Positions 52,922-60,866 of a stretch of 64,000 nt of DNA are shown here, one piece after another (the first letter of the stretch is position 1; every line of letters starts with the position of its first letter). The position numbers and the translations under genes were made by a program. A model generated the notes under the pieces. It ran no database searches and had not been told where the DNA came from. It saw only the letters and a program-made list of their open reading frames with translations. The DNA lies in the NCBI RefSeq assembly GCF_014297365.1, contig NZ_JACOQD010000004.1, positions 62,001-126,000 of the forward strand, given 5' to 3'. The stretch comes from Winogradskyella echinorum. Its GTDB lineage: Bacteria; Bacteroidota; Bacteroidia; Flavobacteriales; Flavobacteriaceae.

Positions 52922-53182
52922 ATGGGAAATGTAATACAAGCAGATTTAAGCTTGAAAAAAGATGAAAAAGGACTTAATTCGTCTCAAGAAAATATTAAGA
53001 GAAGTATTGTAAAAACAATTAGTTGGCGAGCTGTAGGAACAATAGCAACTGTAACTATTTCTTATATAATCACTGGTACAATGGCATTAGCATTTTCAAT
53101 AGGCGGCATAGAATTAGTATCTAAAATGGTGTTATACTTTTTTCATGAGCGTGCTTGGAATAACATAAAATGGGGAAAATGA
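52922..53182 (+). CDS. DUF2061 membrane protein
   Basis: 86 residues. A polar N-terminus (~1-28) precedes RSIVKTISWRAVGTIATVTIS and two membrane helices (~38-55 and ~58-75), ending in HERAWNNIKWG. This is the DUF2061 signature. The family is often found beside sulfate-assimilation genes in Bacteroidota, and its role is unknown; sulfate or sulfite handling at the membrane has not been shown. The stop overlaps the cysH start by 13 nt, so the two are surely one transcript. Confidence 0.88.
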   Translation: MGNVIQADLSLKKDEKGLNSSQENIKRSIVKTISWRAVGTIATVTISYIITGTMALAFSIGGIELVSKMVLYFFHERAWNNIKWGK

Positions 53183-53799
53183 TAAAAATTGATATTGACT
53201 ATTGGAATAAAAAACTAAAGGATAAAACGCCTATTGAAATTGCACAATGGGCATTAAAGCTATCCGATAATTATATAGTAACTACAAGTTTTGGAGTATA
53301 TTCTTCAGTTTTATTGAGTACAATGTCTCAACTCGATAAATATATCAGAGTGGTTTGGTGCGATACGTTGTATAATCAGCCAACTACTTATGAGCATGCA
53401 TCTAAATTGATAAAAAAGTATAACCTTAATATTCTTAAATATCAATCTTTATATACAAAAGAAGAAATTGATGCTACAATTGGTTTACCAAGCTTAGAAG
53501 ACGATAATCATGCGATTTTCTCAGAAGCCGTAAAGTTAGAACCTTTTAGACGAGCTTTAAAAGAACAAGATCCAGATATATGGTTTACTAACATTAGAGT
53601 GAGACAAACTGAGTATAGAGACAAAAAAGATATTTTAAGTTATAGTAAAGATGGAATCCTTAAAGTGAGTCCATTCTATTATTGGAGCGATGCGGATTTG
53701 GATGCCTATATAGAAGCGAACCATTTAGAAAAAAATGGATATTACTTTGACCCGGTAAAGGCTTTGCTTAATAGAGAATGTGGAATACATCTGCAATAA
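53170..53799 (+). CDS. cysH: Phosphoadenylyl-sulfate / adenylyl-sulfate reductase
   Basis: 209 residues. It reduces PAPS or APS to sulfite. VTTSFGVYSSVLL is the PP-loop-like nucleotide site, VEWCDT is replaced by VVWCDTLYNQPTTY, and EPFRRALKEQ and TNIRVRQTEYR follow. The catalytic Cys204 is in ECGIH at the C-terminus. There is no extra CC pair of the 4Fe-4S APS reductases, pointing to the PAPS-type. It overlaps DUF2061 by 13 nt. In many relatives cysD and cysN (ATP sulfurylase) come next; here an 89-nt gap and the sulfite reductase gene follow instead. Confidence 0.9.
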   Translation: MGKMIKIDIDYWNKKLKDKTPIEIAQWALKLSDNYIVTTSFGVYSSVLLSTMSQLDKYIRVVWCDTLYNQPTTYEHASKLIKKYNLNILKYQSLYTKEEIDATIGLPSLEDDNHAIFSEAVKLEPFRRALKEQDPDIWFTNIRVRQTEYRDKKDILSYSKDGILKVSPFYYWSDADLDAYIEANHLEKNGYYFDPVKALLNRECGIHLQ

Positions 53800-53855
53800 T
53801 ATTTAAAAATATGTAACGAATTACAAAAGCATTTTTTGTAATTTTTTAAATAAAA

Positions 53856-53874
53856 TCCTAGTAAGTCTATAGGA
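53856..53874. promoter_or_regulatory. Sulfur-cluster motif, copy 2 (TCCTAGTAAGTCTATAGGA)
   Basis: A TCCTA-N9-TAGGA palindrome 15 nt before the sulfite reductase start. It matches copy 1 in 15 of 19 positions and has better symmetry. It may be an operator or an element in the RNA. Confidence 0.6.
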
Positions 53875-53888
53875 ATAATATAAAAGTA

Positions 53889-55982
53889 ATGCAAAGTTTT
53901 AGAACAGAATTAGAAAATCCAGTTGTAGAAAAAGATATTATAGAGTTAGCTAATAAAATTGAGCTTTTTCATAATGGAAAAATCGACGAAGAAAAGTTTA
54001 GAAGTCTTCGTTTAGCAAGAGGTGTTTACGGTCAGCGCCAAGAAGGTGTTCAGATGATTCGTATAAAGTTGCCTTACGGTAAAGTGTTGAGTCATCAATT
54101 ACATCGTATTGCTGAGGTTTCAGATGAGTATTCTAGAAGTAGATTGCATATTACCACGCGTCAAGATATTCAAATTCATTATGTCGATTTAAATCGTACG
54201 CCAGAGCTTTGGGCAGAATTAGAACGTGATAATGTAACATTGCGAGAAGCTTGTGGAAATACCGTTAGAAATGTTACAGCTAGTGAAACTGCAGGTATAG
54301 ATGCTAACGAACCTTTTGATGTTTCTCCTTATGCAGATGCATTATTTAAATTCTTTTTGAGAAACCCAATTTGTCAAGAAATGGGACGAAAATTTAAAGT
54401 CTCATTTTCTGCCACCGAAGAAGATACAGGTTTATCTTATATGCACGATTTAGGTTTTATTGCCAAAATAAAGGATGGTGTAAAAGGCTTTAAAGTAATG
54501 TTAGCTGGTGGCTTAGGCTCGCAGCCAAGACACGCAGATTTGTTCTATGAATTTTTACCCTCAGATAAAATAATTCCTTTAATGGAAGGTGTCTTACGAG
54601 TGTTTGATCGCTATGGTGAACGTAAAAGTAGAGCCAAAGCAAGATTAAAATTTTTATTAAAAGATATTGGTTTAGATGCTTTTAAAGAACTTGTTGAAGC
54701 AGAACAAAATGCTATAGAATTTAAAACAGTTACGATTGACGAAGCTAAGTATACAGCGTCTCAACCAGTTTCTGTAACTGCACCAATTGTAAAAATTAAA
54801 AATGCTGAAGTATATCAACTATGGAAATCAACAAATGTTATTCCTCAAAAACAGAAAGGCTATTTTGCTATTGGTATTAAAGTTTTATTGGGCGATTTCT
54901 ACACAGATAAAGCGAGATTATTAGCCGATTTAGTAGAGAAATATGCGGCTGGAGAAATTCGTTTATCGCTGCGTCAAAACATATTAATTCCATTTGTAAA
55001 AGAAGATTTGCTTCCGTTTTTCTATACCGAATTAGAAAAACTAGGTTTCGTAGAAGCAGGATATAATAAGGCAGTGGATATTACCGCATGTCCTGGAACG
55101 GATACCTGTAATTTAGGTATTGCAAGTAGTACAGGAATTGCCGAGGAATTAGAACGTGTTATAAAAGCAGAATACCCTCAATATCTAAAAAACGAAGACT
55201 TAGTTATTAAAATTAGTGGATGTATGAATGCTTGTGGCCAACATAATATGGCAAATATTGGGTTTCAAGGGATGTCCATTCGTACTAAAGATAAATTAGT
55301 GGCGCCAGCATTACAGGTGCTGTTAGGAGGTGGAAATTTAGGAAACGGTAAGGCTTATTTCGCTGACAAGGTGGTTAAAGTACCTAGTCGAAGAGGACCT
55401 GAAGCTTTACGCAGAATATTAAATGATTATGAAGCAAATGCAGACGGAAAACTATTTGTAGATTATTATATAAACAAAGGTGAAAAATACTTTTACCAAT
55501 TACTGACAGACTTATCTGATATTGAAAATCTTACACAAGAAGATTTTATTGACTGGGGAACAGAAGAACCATATGTAAAGGCTATCGGAATTGGAGAATG
55601 TGCTGGAGTTGTTATCGACTTAATAGCAACATTATTCTTAGAAAGTGATGAGAAAATTGCGGAGGCAAAAGACGCTTACAATAACACAGTTTACTCTGGT
55701 GCTATTTATGAAGCCTATCGTTCTATGGTAAATTCTGCTAAAGCCATCTTATTATCTGAAAACATTAAAACAAACACGCAAGCCGGAATTATAAAACAAT
55801 TCGATGAACTCTTTATAGATACCGATCGAATAGATTTAGGGAGTTCATTTTCGGATATTATTTATCAAATTAAAGTGTATCCTCCAACGGAAGACTTTGC
55901 AAGTAATTATATAAAAGCTGCAGAACAATTTCTTAAAAATGTGAAAGCCTTTAGAGAAACTCAAGTTGTATTAAAAAACTAA
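53889..55982 (+). CDS. Siroheme sulfite reductase with C-terminal HEPN-like domain
   Basis: 697 residues. Residues ~1-530 are a nitrite/sulfite reductase: RLHITTRQDIQIHY, EACGNTVRNVTAS, and the 4Fe-4S/siroheme cysteines Cys401 and Cys407 (CPGTDTC) with Cys445 and Cys449 (CMNAC). It reduces sulfite to sulfide. From ~590 the remainder looks like a HEPN helical domain (IYEAYRSMVNSAKAILLSEN...SSFSDIIYQIKVYPP), which is not part of typical sulfite reductases. The neighbouring siroheme, ferredoxin reductase and ferredoxin genes supply cofactor and electrons. Nitrite as substrate is possible but sulfite fits the cysH context. Confidence 0.9.
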   Translation: MQSFRTELENPVVEKDIIELANKIELFHNGKIDEEKFRSLRLARGVYGQRQEGVQMIRIKLPYGKVLSHQLHRIAEVSDEYSRSRLHITTRQDIQIHYVDLNRTPELWAELERDNVTLREACGNTVRNVTASETAGIDANEPFDVSPYADALFKFFLRNPICQEMGRKFKVSFSATEEDTGLSYMHDLGFIAKIKDGVKGFKVMLAGGLGSQPRHADLFYEFLPSDKIIPLMEGVLRVFDRYGERKSRAKARLKFLLKDIGLDAFKELVEAEQNAIEFKTVTIDEAKYTASQPVSVTAPIVKIKNAEVYQLWKSTNVIPQKQKGYFAIGIKVLLGDFYTDKARLLADLVEKYAAGEIRLSLRQNILIPFVKEDLLPFFYTELEKLGFVEAGYNKAVDITACPGTDTCNLGIASSTGIAEELERVIKAEYPQYLKNEDLVIKISGCMNACGQHNMANIGFQGMSIRTKDKLVAPALQVLLGGGNLGNGKAYFADKVVKVPSRRGPEALRRILNDYEANADGKLFVDYYINKGEKYFYQLLTDLSDIENLTQEDFIDWGTEEPYVKAIGIGECAGVVIDLIATLFLESDEKIAEAKDAYNNTVYSGAIYEAYRSMVNSAKAILLSENIKTNTQAGIIKQFDELFIDTDRIDLGSSFSDIIYQIKVYPPTEDFASNYIKAAEQFLKNVKAFRETQVVLKN

Positions 55983-55987
55983 AAAAC

Positions 55988-56767
55988 ATGACACCAAGAT
56001 TAACCGTTGTAGGCGCAGGACCAGGAGATGCAGACTTAATTACTTTAAAAGCAATTAAAGCCATAAAATCTGCAGATGTTATTTTGTTTGATGCTTTAGT
56101 GAATGAAGAATTACTTCAGTATGCTTCACCTAAAACTGAAAAGATATTTGTTGGTAAACGAAAAGGATGTTACGCATATCAACAAGAACAAATTAATGAA
56201 TTGGTTGTTGAGCGTGCCCTAAGATGTGGTCATGTAGTGCGTCTTAAAGGTGGTGATCCATTTATTTTTGGACGAGGTGCAGAAGAATTAGAATATGCAA
56301 AAGATTATGCAATAGAAGTGGCAGTAGTGCCAGGTATTTCATCAGCGGCTGCTGTGCCAGCTTATCAAGGAATTCCGTTAACAAAGCGTAATGCATCAGA
56401 AAGCTTTTGGGTGATTACAGGGACAACGAAATCTCATAAAATTTCAGGTGATATTACACTTGCAGCAAAATCAACAGCAACGGTTGTTATTTTGATGGGA
56501 ATGAGTAAGTTATCCGAAATTGTTCAAATATTTAAAAGACAAGGAAAAGCTAAAACGGCTGTTGCAGTTATTCAGAATGGTACACGAGAAAGTGAAAAAA
56601 TAGGCATTGGCACTATAGATACGATTGTAGATATTGTAGAAGAAAAGAAATTATCAAATCCGGCAATTATAATCATTGGCGAAGTAGTAAACCAACGTGT
56701 AGATCTTACTGATATTTATAAGAAAGCTGATTTGGCTTTACGCAATTCTAAACAACAAAGTGTTTAA
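55988..56767 (+). CDS. cobA: Uroporphyrinogen-III C-methyltransferase
   Basis: 259 residues. It adds two methyl groups from SAM to uroporphyrinogen III, giving precorrin-2 for siroheme. VVGAGPGDADLITLKAIKAI, VVRLKGGDPFIFGRGAEE and VVPGISSAAAVPAYQGIPLTKRN are the family blocks. It is a stand-alone enzyme, not fused to a CysG-like C-terminal part; that step is in the next gene, which starts 2 nt after its stop. Start is 5 nt after the sulfite reductase stop. The end, RNSKQQSV, has no known role. Confidence 0.96.
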   Translation: MTPRLTVVGAGPGDADLITLKAIKAIKSADVILFDALVNEELLQYASPKTEKIFVGKRKGCYAYQQEQINELVVERALRCGHVVRLKGGDPFIFGRGAEELEYAKDYAIEVAVVPGISSAAAVPAYQGIPLTKRNASESFWVITGTTKSHKISGDITLAAKSTATVVILMGMSKLSEIVQIFKRQGKAKTAVAVIQNGTRESEKIGIGTIDTIVDIVEEKKLSNPAIIIIGEVVNQRVDLTDIYKKADLALRNSKQQSV

Positions 56768-56769
56768 CA

Positions 56770-57348
56770 ATGGAAAGGAATAATCTATATCCCATATTTC
56801 TAAAAGCAAAAAATCTCAATGTTTTAATCGTTGGAGGTGGTTATGTTGCTGAAGAAAAATTAACTTTTCTTTTAAAATCTAGTCCAGATGCAAATGTAAC
56901 TATGGTTGCACCAGAATTTAGAGAAGATACAATTAAAATCGCTAATTCAGGAAATGTAAGACGAATTACAGATGTGTATAATAGTGATTATTTAAAAGAT
57001 AATCATATCGTTATTGCCACAACAGATAATCCTGAAGTTAACATAAAAGTTTACGAAGATTGCAGAGCACAAAGCAAACTAGTAAATGTAGCGGATAATC
57101 CACCATATTGCGATTTTTATATGGGAGGCATTGTAACAAAAGGTAATGTAAAAGTTGCCATCTCTACCAACGGAAAGTCACCAACTACGGCAAAACGACT
57201 GCGTCAATTTTTTGAAGATGTGATACCAGAAAACATAGATGATTTAGTAAAAAATCTCAATAGCTATAGAAAAACAATAAAAGGAGACTTTGAGCAGAAA
57301 GTCGAAAAATTAAATGAATTCACTAAAGGTTTAGTAGAAAAAATATAA
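56770..57348 (+). CDS. Precorrin-2 dehydrogenase / sirohydrochlorin ferrochelatase (Met8-like)
   Basis: 192 residues. It oxidises precorrin-2 with NAD and may insert Fe2+ to make siroheme. The Rossmann motif appears as LNVLIVGGGYVAEEKLTFLL, followed by ATTDNPEVNIKVYEDCR, NVADNPPYCDFYMGGIVTKGNVKVAISTNGKSPTTAKRLR, the family's most conserved stretch. It resembles the N-terminal half of CysG and yeast Met8. Whether it also chelates iron cannot be told from sequence alone. It sits between cobA (2 nt) and the reductase gene (4 nt). Confidence 0.92.
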   Translation: MERNNLYPIFLKAKNLNVLIVGGGYVAEEKLTFLLKSSPDANVTMVAPEFREDTIKIANSGNVRRITDVYNSDYLKDNHIVIATTDNPEVNIKVYEDCRAQSKLVNVADNPPYCDFYMGGIVTKGNVKVAISTNGKSPTTAKRLRQFFEDVIPENIDDLVKNLNSYRKTIKGDFEQKVEKLNEFTKGLVEKI

Positions 57349-57352
57349 CGCC

Positions 57353-58402
57353 ATGATTAAAACAGATATACTAATAATAGGAGCGGGACCAACAGGTTTA
57401 TTTACAGTATTTGAAGCTGGATTGTTAAAATTAAAGTGCCATTTAATTGATGCATTGCCACAACCTGGTGGTCAATGTTCCGAATTGTACCCTAAAAAAC
57501 CGATATATGATATACCAGGTTTTCCAGAGATTCTAGCAGGTGATTTAACCTCTAATTTACTTGAACAAGGCAAGCAATTTCAGCCTGGTTTTACACTTGG
57601 TGAACGGGCAGAAACTATAGAAAAACAAAATGATGGTAGCTTTATTGTTACAACAAATAAAGGAACACAGCATCATGCACCAATTATAGCAATTGCAGGT
57701 GGTTTAGGTAGTTTTGAACCTAGAAAACCTAAGTTAGAACATATTGAAAAGTACGAAGACAAAGGAGTTAACTATTTTATTAAAGACCCTGAAGTATATC
57801 GAGATAAAAAAGTAGTGATTGCAGGAGGTGGTGATTCTGCTTTAGATTGGAGTATTTTTCTTGCAGATGTAGCTTCAGAAGTTACCTTAGTTCATAGAAG
57901 AAATGAATTTAGAGGTGCATTAGATTCTGTAGAACAAGTGCAAGAATTGAAATGGCTGAATAAAATCAATTTAATTACTCCAGCTGAGATTACAGCATTG
58001 CACGGTGAGAATAAGATTGAAGGTGTTTCTGTAACTAAAGATGGTGAAACTCAAACTATAGAAGCAGATGCATTTATTCCACTTTTTGGCTTATCTCCAA
58101 AACTAGGTCCAATAGCAAATTGGGGTCTTGAGATAGAGAAGAACGCTATTAAAGTAGATACTTTAGATTACCAAACTAATATTCCGGGCATTTATGCCAT
58201 TGGAGATGTTAACACTTACGAAGGTAAATTAAAGTTGATTTTATGCGGATTTCATGAAGCGACTCTAATGTGCCAATCTGCATACAAGAGATTAAATCCT
58301 GGCAAAAAATTTGTTCTAAAATACACTACAGTAAGTGGTATTAACGGATTTGATGGAAGTAGAAAAGAGTCACCAAAAGCTATAGTAAAAGCAATAGTTT
58401 AA
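57353..58402 (+). CDS. Ferredoxin-NADP reductase (thioredoxin-reductase-like)
   Basis: 349 residues. FAD site GAGPTGLFTVFEAGLLK, then the family stretch DALPQPGGQCSELYPKKPIYDIPGFPEI; NAD(P) site GGGDSALDWSIFLAD (~159-173) and the late FAD motif AIGDVNTYEGKLKLILCGFHEATL. The redox-active CxxC of true thioredoxin reductases is absent, so it belongs to the ferredoxin-reducing group. It overlaps the ferredoxin gene by one base (TAATG), so the two form a pair delivering electrons from NADPH, most simply to sulfite reductase. Confidence 0.92.
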   Translation: MIKTDILIIGAGPTGLFTVFEAGLLKLKCHLIDALPQPGGQCSELYPKKPIYDIPGFPEILAGDLTSNLLEQGKQFQPGFTLGERAETIEKQNDGSFIVTTNKGTQHHAPIIAIAGGLGSFEPRKPKLEHIEKYEDKGVNYFIKDPEVYRDKKVVIAGGGDSALDWSIFLADVASEVTLVHRRNEFRGALDSVEQVQELKWLNKINLITPAEITALHGENKIEGVSVTKDGETQTIEADAFIPLFGLSPKLGPIANWGLEIEKNAIKVDTLDYQTNIPGIYAIGDVNTYEGKLKLILCGFHEATLMCQSAYKRLNPGKKFVLKYTTVSGINGFDGSRKESPKAIVKAIV

Positions 58403-58731
58403 TGCAAGATGTTACCATACATATCACAGACAGAGAAGGAATAAAACATACTGTTTTGGCACCTACTGATATGGCCATGAATTTAATGGAAGTTGTACGT
58501 TCTTACGAGTTAGCACCAGAGGGTACAATAGGAATCTGTGGAGGAATGGCCATGTGTGCATCGTGTCAATGCTATATTAATTCAAATCACAAACTAAACG
58601 AGAAAGAAGCTGAAGAAGATGCTATGTTAGCAGAAGCGTTTAATGTAAAAAATAATAGTCGTTTAAGTTGCCAAATACCAATTTCCGAAACGTTAAACGA
58701 GTTAGAAATTGAGATAGCTCCAGAATATTAA
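58402..58731 (+). CDS. 2Fe-2S ferredoxin (adrenodoxin-like)
   Basis: 109 residues. Ligands Cys46, Cys52, Cys55 and Cys90 fit the adrenodoxin spacing C-x5-C-x2-C...C; an extra Cys57 lies beside them. EGTIGICGGMAMCASC is typical. It should carry one electron at a time from the reductase encoded upstream. Its start overlaps the reductase stop by one base. It is the last gene of the sulfur cluster; no clear terminator follows. Confidence 0.92.
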   Translation: MQDVTIHITDREGIKHTVLAPTDMAMNLMEVVRSYELAPEGTIGICGGMAMCASCQCYINSNHKLNEKEAEEDAMLAEAFNVKNNSRLSCQIPISETLNELEIEIAPEY

Positions 58732-58825
58732 ATTCATGTAAATGATAACTATTTCTTAGGCTTAAGTTAACAAAAAGGCTAAGTTTAATTTAGATATTTG
58801 AACTAAATATTTAAAGCCTCAAAAA

Positions 58826-58921
58826 ATGAAACGAATTAAAAAAAACAGAACTGAATTTATATTTGCAATGCAAATTTTAGCGTTAACTGCGACTTCTTTA
58901 ATTATAACTCTTTTTATTTAA
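58826..58921 (+). CDS. Very small single-span membrane protein, 31 residues
   Basis: ATG 58826 opens a 31-codon frame ending TAA at 58919-58921. The protein begins with a basic stretch (MKRIKKNRTE) and continues with one hydrophobic helix (FIFAMQILALTATSLIITLF). The charge pattern predicts the N-terminus in the cytoplasm. It lies in a 257-nt space between ferredoxin and the deacylase gene. No recognised family. The clean charged-then-hydrophobic design makes translation plausible, not certain. Confidence 0.42.
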   Translation: MKRIKKNRTEFIFAMQILALTATSLIITLFI

Positions 58922-58963
58922 TAACCCGATTTTACAATAGATTTTAAAATTGGAATTATTGAC

Positions 58964-58971
58964 TATTTTTG
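58964..58971 (+). promoter_or_regulatory. Bacteroidota -7 promoter box (TATTTTTG) for the deacylase gene
   Basis: An exact TAnnTTTG match 17 nt before ATG 58989. No -33 TTG at normal spacing. Confidence 0.5.
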
Positions 58972-58988
58972 CTGCTCAATAAAAGAGA

Positions 58989-60080
58989 ATGCGAAGATTA
59001 ATTTGTGCAGTTTTATTTTTTACATCAGTTACGCTTTTCGCCCAAGAAGGGACAAATAATTCATATTTCGATTTAAACTACATTAGAGGTAATATTTCGC
59101 TACATAATAACGATTTATTGCACCTCATAAAAGGACATCCGGAAGGTTTTATTTTCAGTTGGAATAAAAAAACCTTTGGAGATGAGACTTGGCAACAGCG
59201 CTATAACTATCCAGACTATGGTGCTTCCTTTATTTATCAAGATTTAAAAAATGACGTTTTAGGTCATAGCTATGGAATTTACGGCCATTACAACTTTTAT
59301 TTTTTTAAGAGAAATGTAATGTTTCGTGTAGGTCAAGGTCTAGCCTACAATACCAATCCTTATGATAAATATAATAACCCAAAGAATGTGGCTTTAGGCT
59401 CTCATATTTTAAGTTCAACATATTTTATGTTAAACTATAAAAAAGAGAATTTATTTAATCGTGTCGGATTTCAAACGGGTTTAACATTAATTCATTATTC
59501 AAATGCTAACGTAAAAGCACCTAATACAAGTATTAATACCGTAGGTGTTAATGTTGGCTTACATTATAATTTAGATGATGGAAGTCAAGAATTTATTAAA
59601 GATTCTGATACAAAAAAAATCACTGAACCAATTAAGTATAATTTTGCATTTAGAACAGGAATTAATCAAAGTGATGTCATTGGTAGCGATCAGTTTCCGT
59701 TTTATATTCTATCTGCATATGCCGATAAGCGATTGAGTCATTATAGTGCAATTCAGTTTGGTACTGATGTATTCTTTTCTAATTTTTTAAAAGAGTTTAT
59801 TTATTACAGATCTGTGGCTTTTCCTGAGGATAACCTAAGCGGTAATGAAGACCATAAGCGTGTTGGGTTGTTTGCTGGGCACGAATTGTTTGTTAATAAA
59901 ATGTCCTTAATAACTCAATTAGGTTATTATGTATATTACCCTTTTAATTTTGAGACTCGCGTTTATATGAGAATAGGTCTAAAGCATTATTTTGGAAATA
60001 AATTTTTTGGGTCAGTAACGTTAAAATCTCATGGTGCAAGGGCAGAAGCTGTTGAATTTGGAGTAGGAGTTAGGTTATAG
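58989..60080 (+). CDS. PagL-like acyloxyacyl hydrolase (lipid A deacylase family)
   Basis: 363 residues. Signal peptide ~1-19 (SVTLFAQ) and a beta-barrel with alternating strands. HYSNAN at 169-174 carries the His169-Ser171 pair seen in PagL-type lipid A 3-O-deacylases. The barrel ends GVGVRL rather than Phe, but an outer-membrane location is likely. It would trim acyl chains from lipid A, changing the outer membrane. It is transcribed together with or just before the DUF2807 lipoprotein, 36 nt downstream. Activity and chain position are inferred. Confidence 0.85.
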   Translation: MRRLICAVLFFTSVTLFAQEGTNNSYFDLNYIRGNISLHNNDLLHLIKGHPEGFIFSWNKKTFGDETWQQRYNYPDYGASFIYQDLKNDVLGHSYGIYGHYNFYFFKRNVMFRVGQGLAYNTNPYDKYNNPKNVALGSHILSSTYFMLNYKKENLFNRVGFQTGLTLIHYSNANVKAPNTSINTVGVNVGLHYNLDDGSQEFIKDSDTKKITEPIKYNFAFRTGINQSDVIGSDQFPFYILSAYADKRLSHYSAIQFGTDVFFSNFLKEFIYYRSVAFPEDNLSGNEDHKRVGLFAGHELFVNKMSLITQLGYYVYYPFNFETRVYMRIGLKHYFGNKFFGSVTLKSHGARAEAVEFGVGVRL

Positions 60081-60116
60081 TTTTTGTAACTTCATAAATG
60101 TTTTGAATTAAAAATT

Positions 60117-60866
60117 ATGAATAGAAGATATATATTCATACTCACCTTATTTTTGTTTTTCGCCTGTAATAGTGAAGATGCAAATAATTGTTTTCAAACT
60201 TCTGGTAAAATAATTCAAAAAACGGTTGATGTTTCAAGTTTCGATAAGATTTTTGTTAATAGAGATATAGAAGTAATAATTAAAGAGGCACCAGAATATG
60301 CTGTAACTATAGAGACTGGTGCAAATTTATTGAACGATGTTATTGTACAAATTATAGATAACCAACTAATACTTACAGATAATAATTCTTGTAATTATGT
60401 AAGAGATTATGGGATAACAAAAGTATATGTAGATGCCCCAAATCTCACCGAAATAAGAACGTCTTCGCAATATGAAATATCTTCTGATGGACCTTTAAAT
60501 TATAATAATCTAGCCCTAAATTCTGAAGACTATAATGAAGAGAATGAATTCACAGTTGGTGATTTTAGACTCACAATAAATTCTGAAAACTTATCGATTA
60601 CAGCTAATAATTTATCCTTCTTTTATATTGATGGTACAGTGGAACATTTGTTTGTTGGCTTTTATGCTGGTGCTGGGCGGTTTGAAGGTGAGAATTTAGT
60701 AGCCCAAAATGTAAGTGTTTATCATCGAGGAAGTAATGACATGAAGGTAAATCCGCAACTATCTTTAACTGGAGAACTTAGAGGTACAGGTAATTTAATT
60801 TCGGTTAACGAGCCACCTGTTATAGATATTGAGCGTATTTATACTGGTCGTTTAATTTTTGAGTAA
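60117..60866 (+). CDS. DUF2807 (head GIN domain) lipoprotein
   Basis: 249 residues. Lipobox FLFFACNSED at ~17. Residues ~35-230 show the DUF2807 fold of repeating beta strands: FDKIFVNRDIEVIIKE, TIETGANLLNDVIVQI, VYVDAPNLTEIRTSSQYEI and SLTGELRGTGNL, a right-handed beta-helix-like layout. Family function is unknown; cell-surface adhesion is often proposed. The 3' end overlaps the acetate kinase gene by 15 nt in convergent direction. Confidence 0.88.
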   Translation: MNRRYIFILTLFLFFACNSEDANNCFQTSGKIIQKTVDVSSFDKIFVNRDIEVIIKEAPEYAVTIETGANLLNDVIVQIIDNQLILTDNNSCNYVRDYGITKVYVDAPNLTEIRTSSQYEISSDGPLNYNNLALNSEDYNEENEFTVGDFRLTINSENLSITANNLSFFYIDGTVEHLFVGFYAGAGRFEGENLVAQNVSVYHRGSNDMKVNPQLSLTGELRGTGNLISVNEPPVIDIERIYTGRLIFE

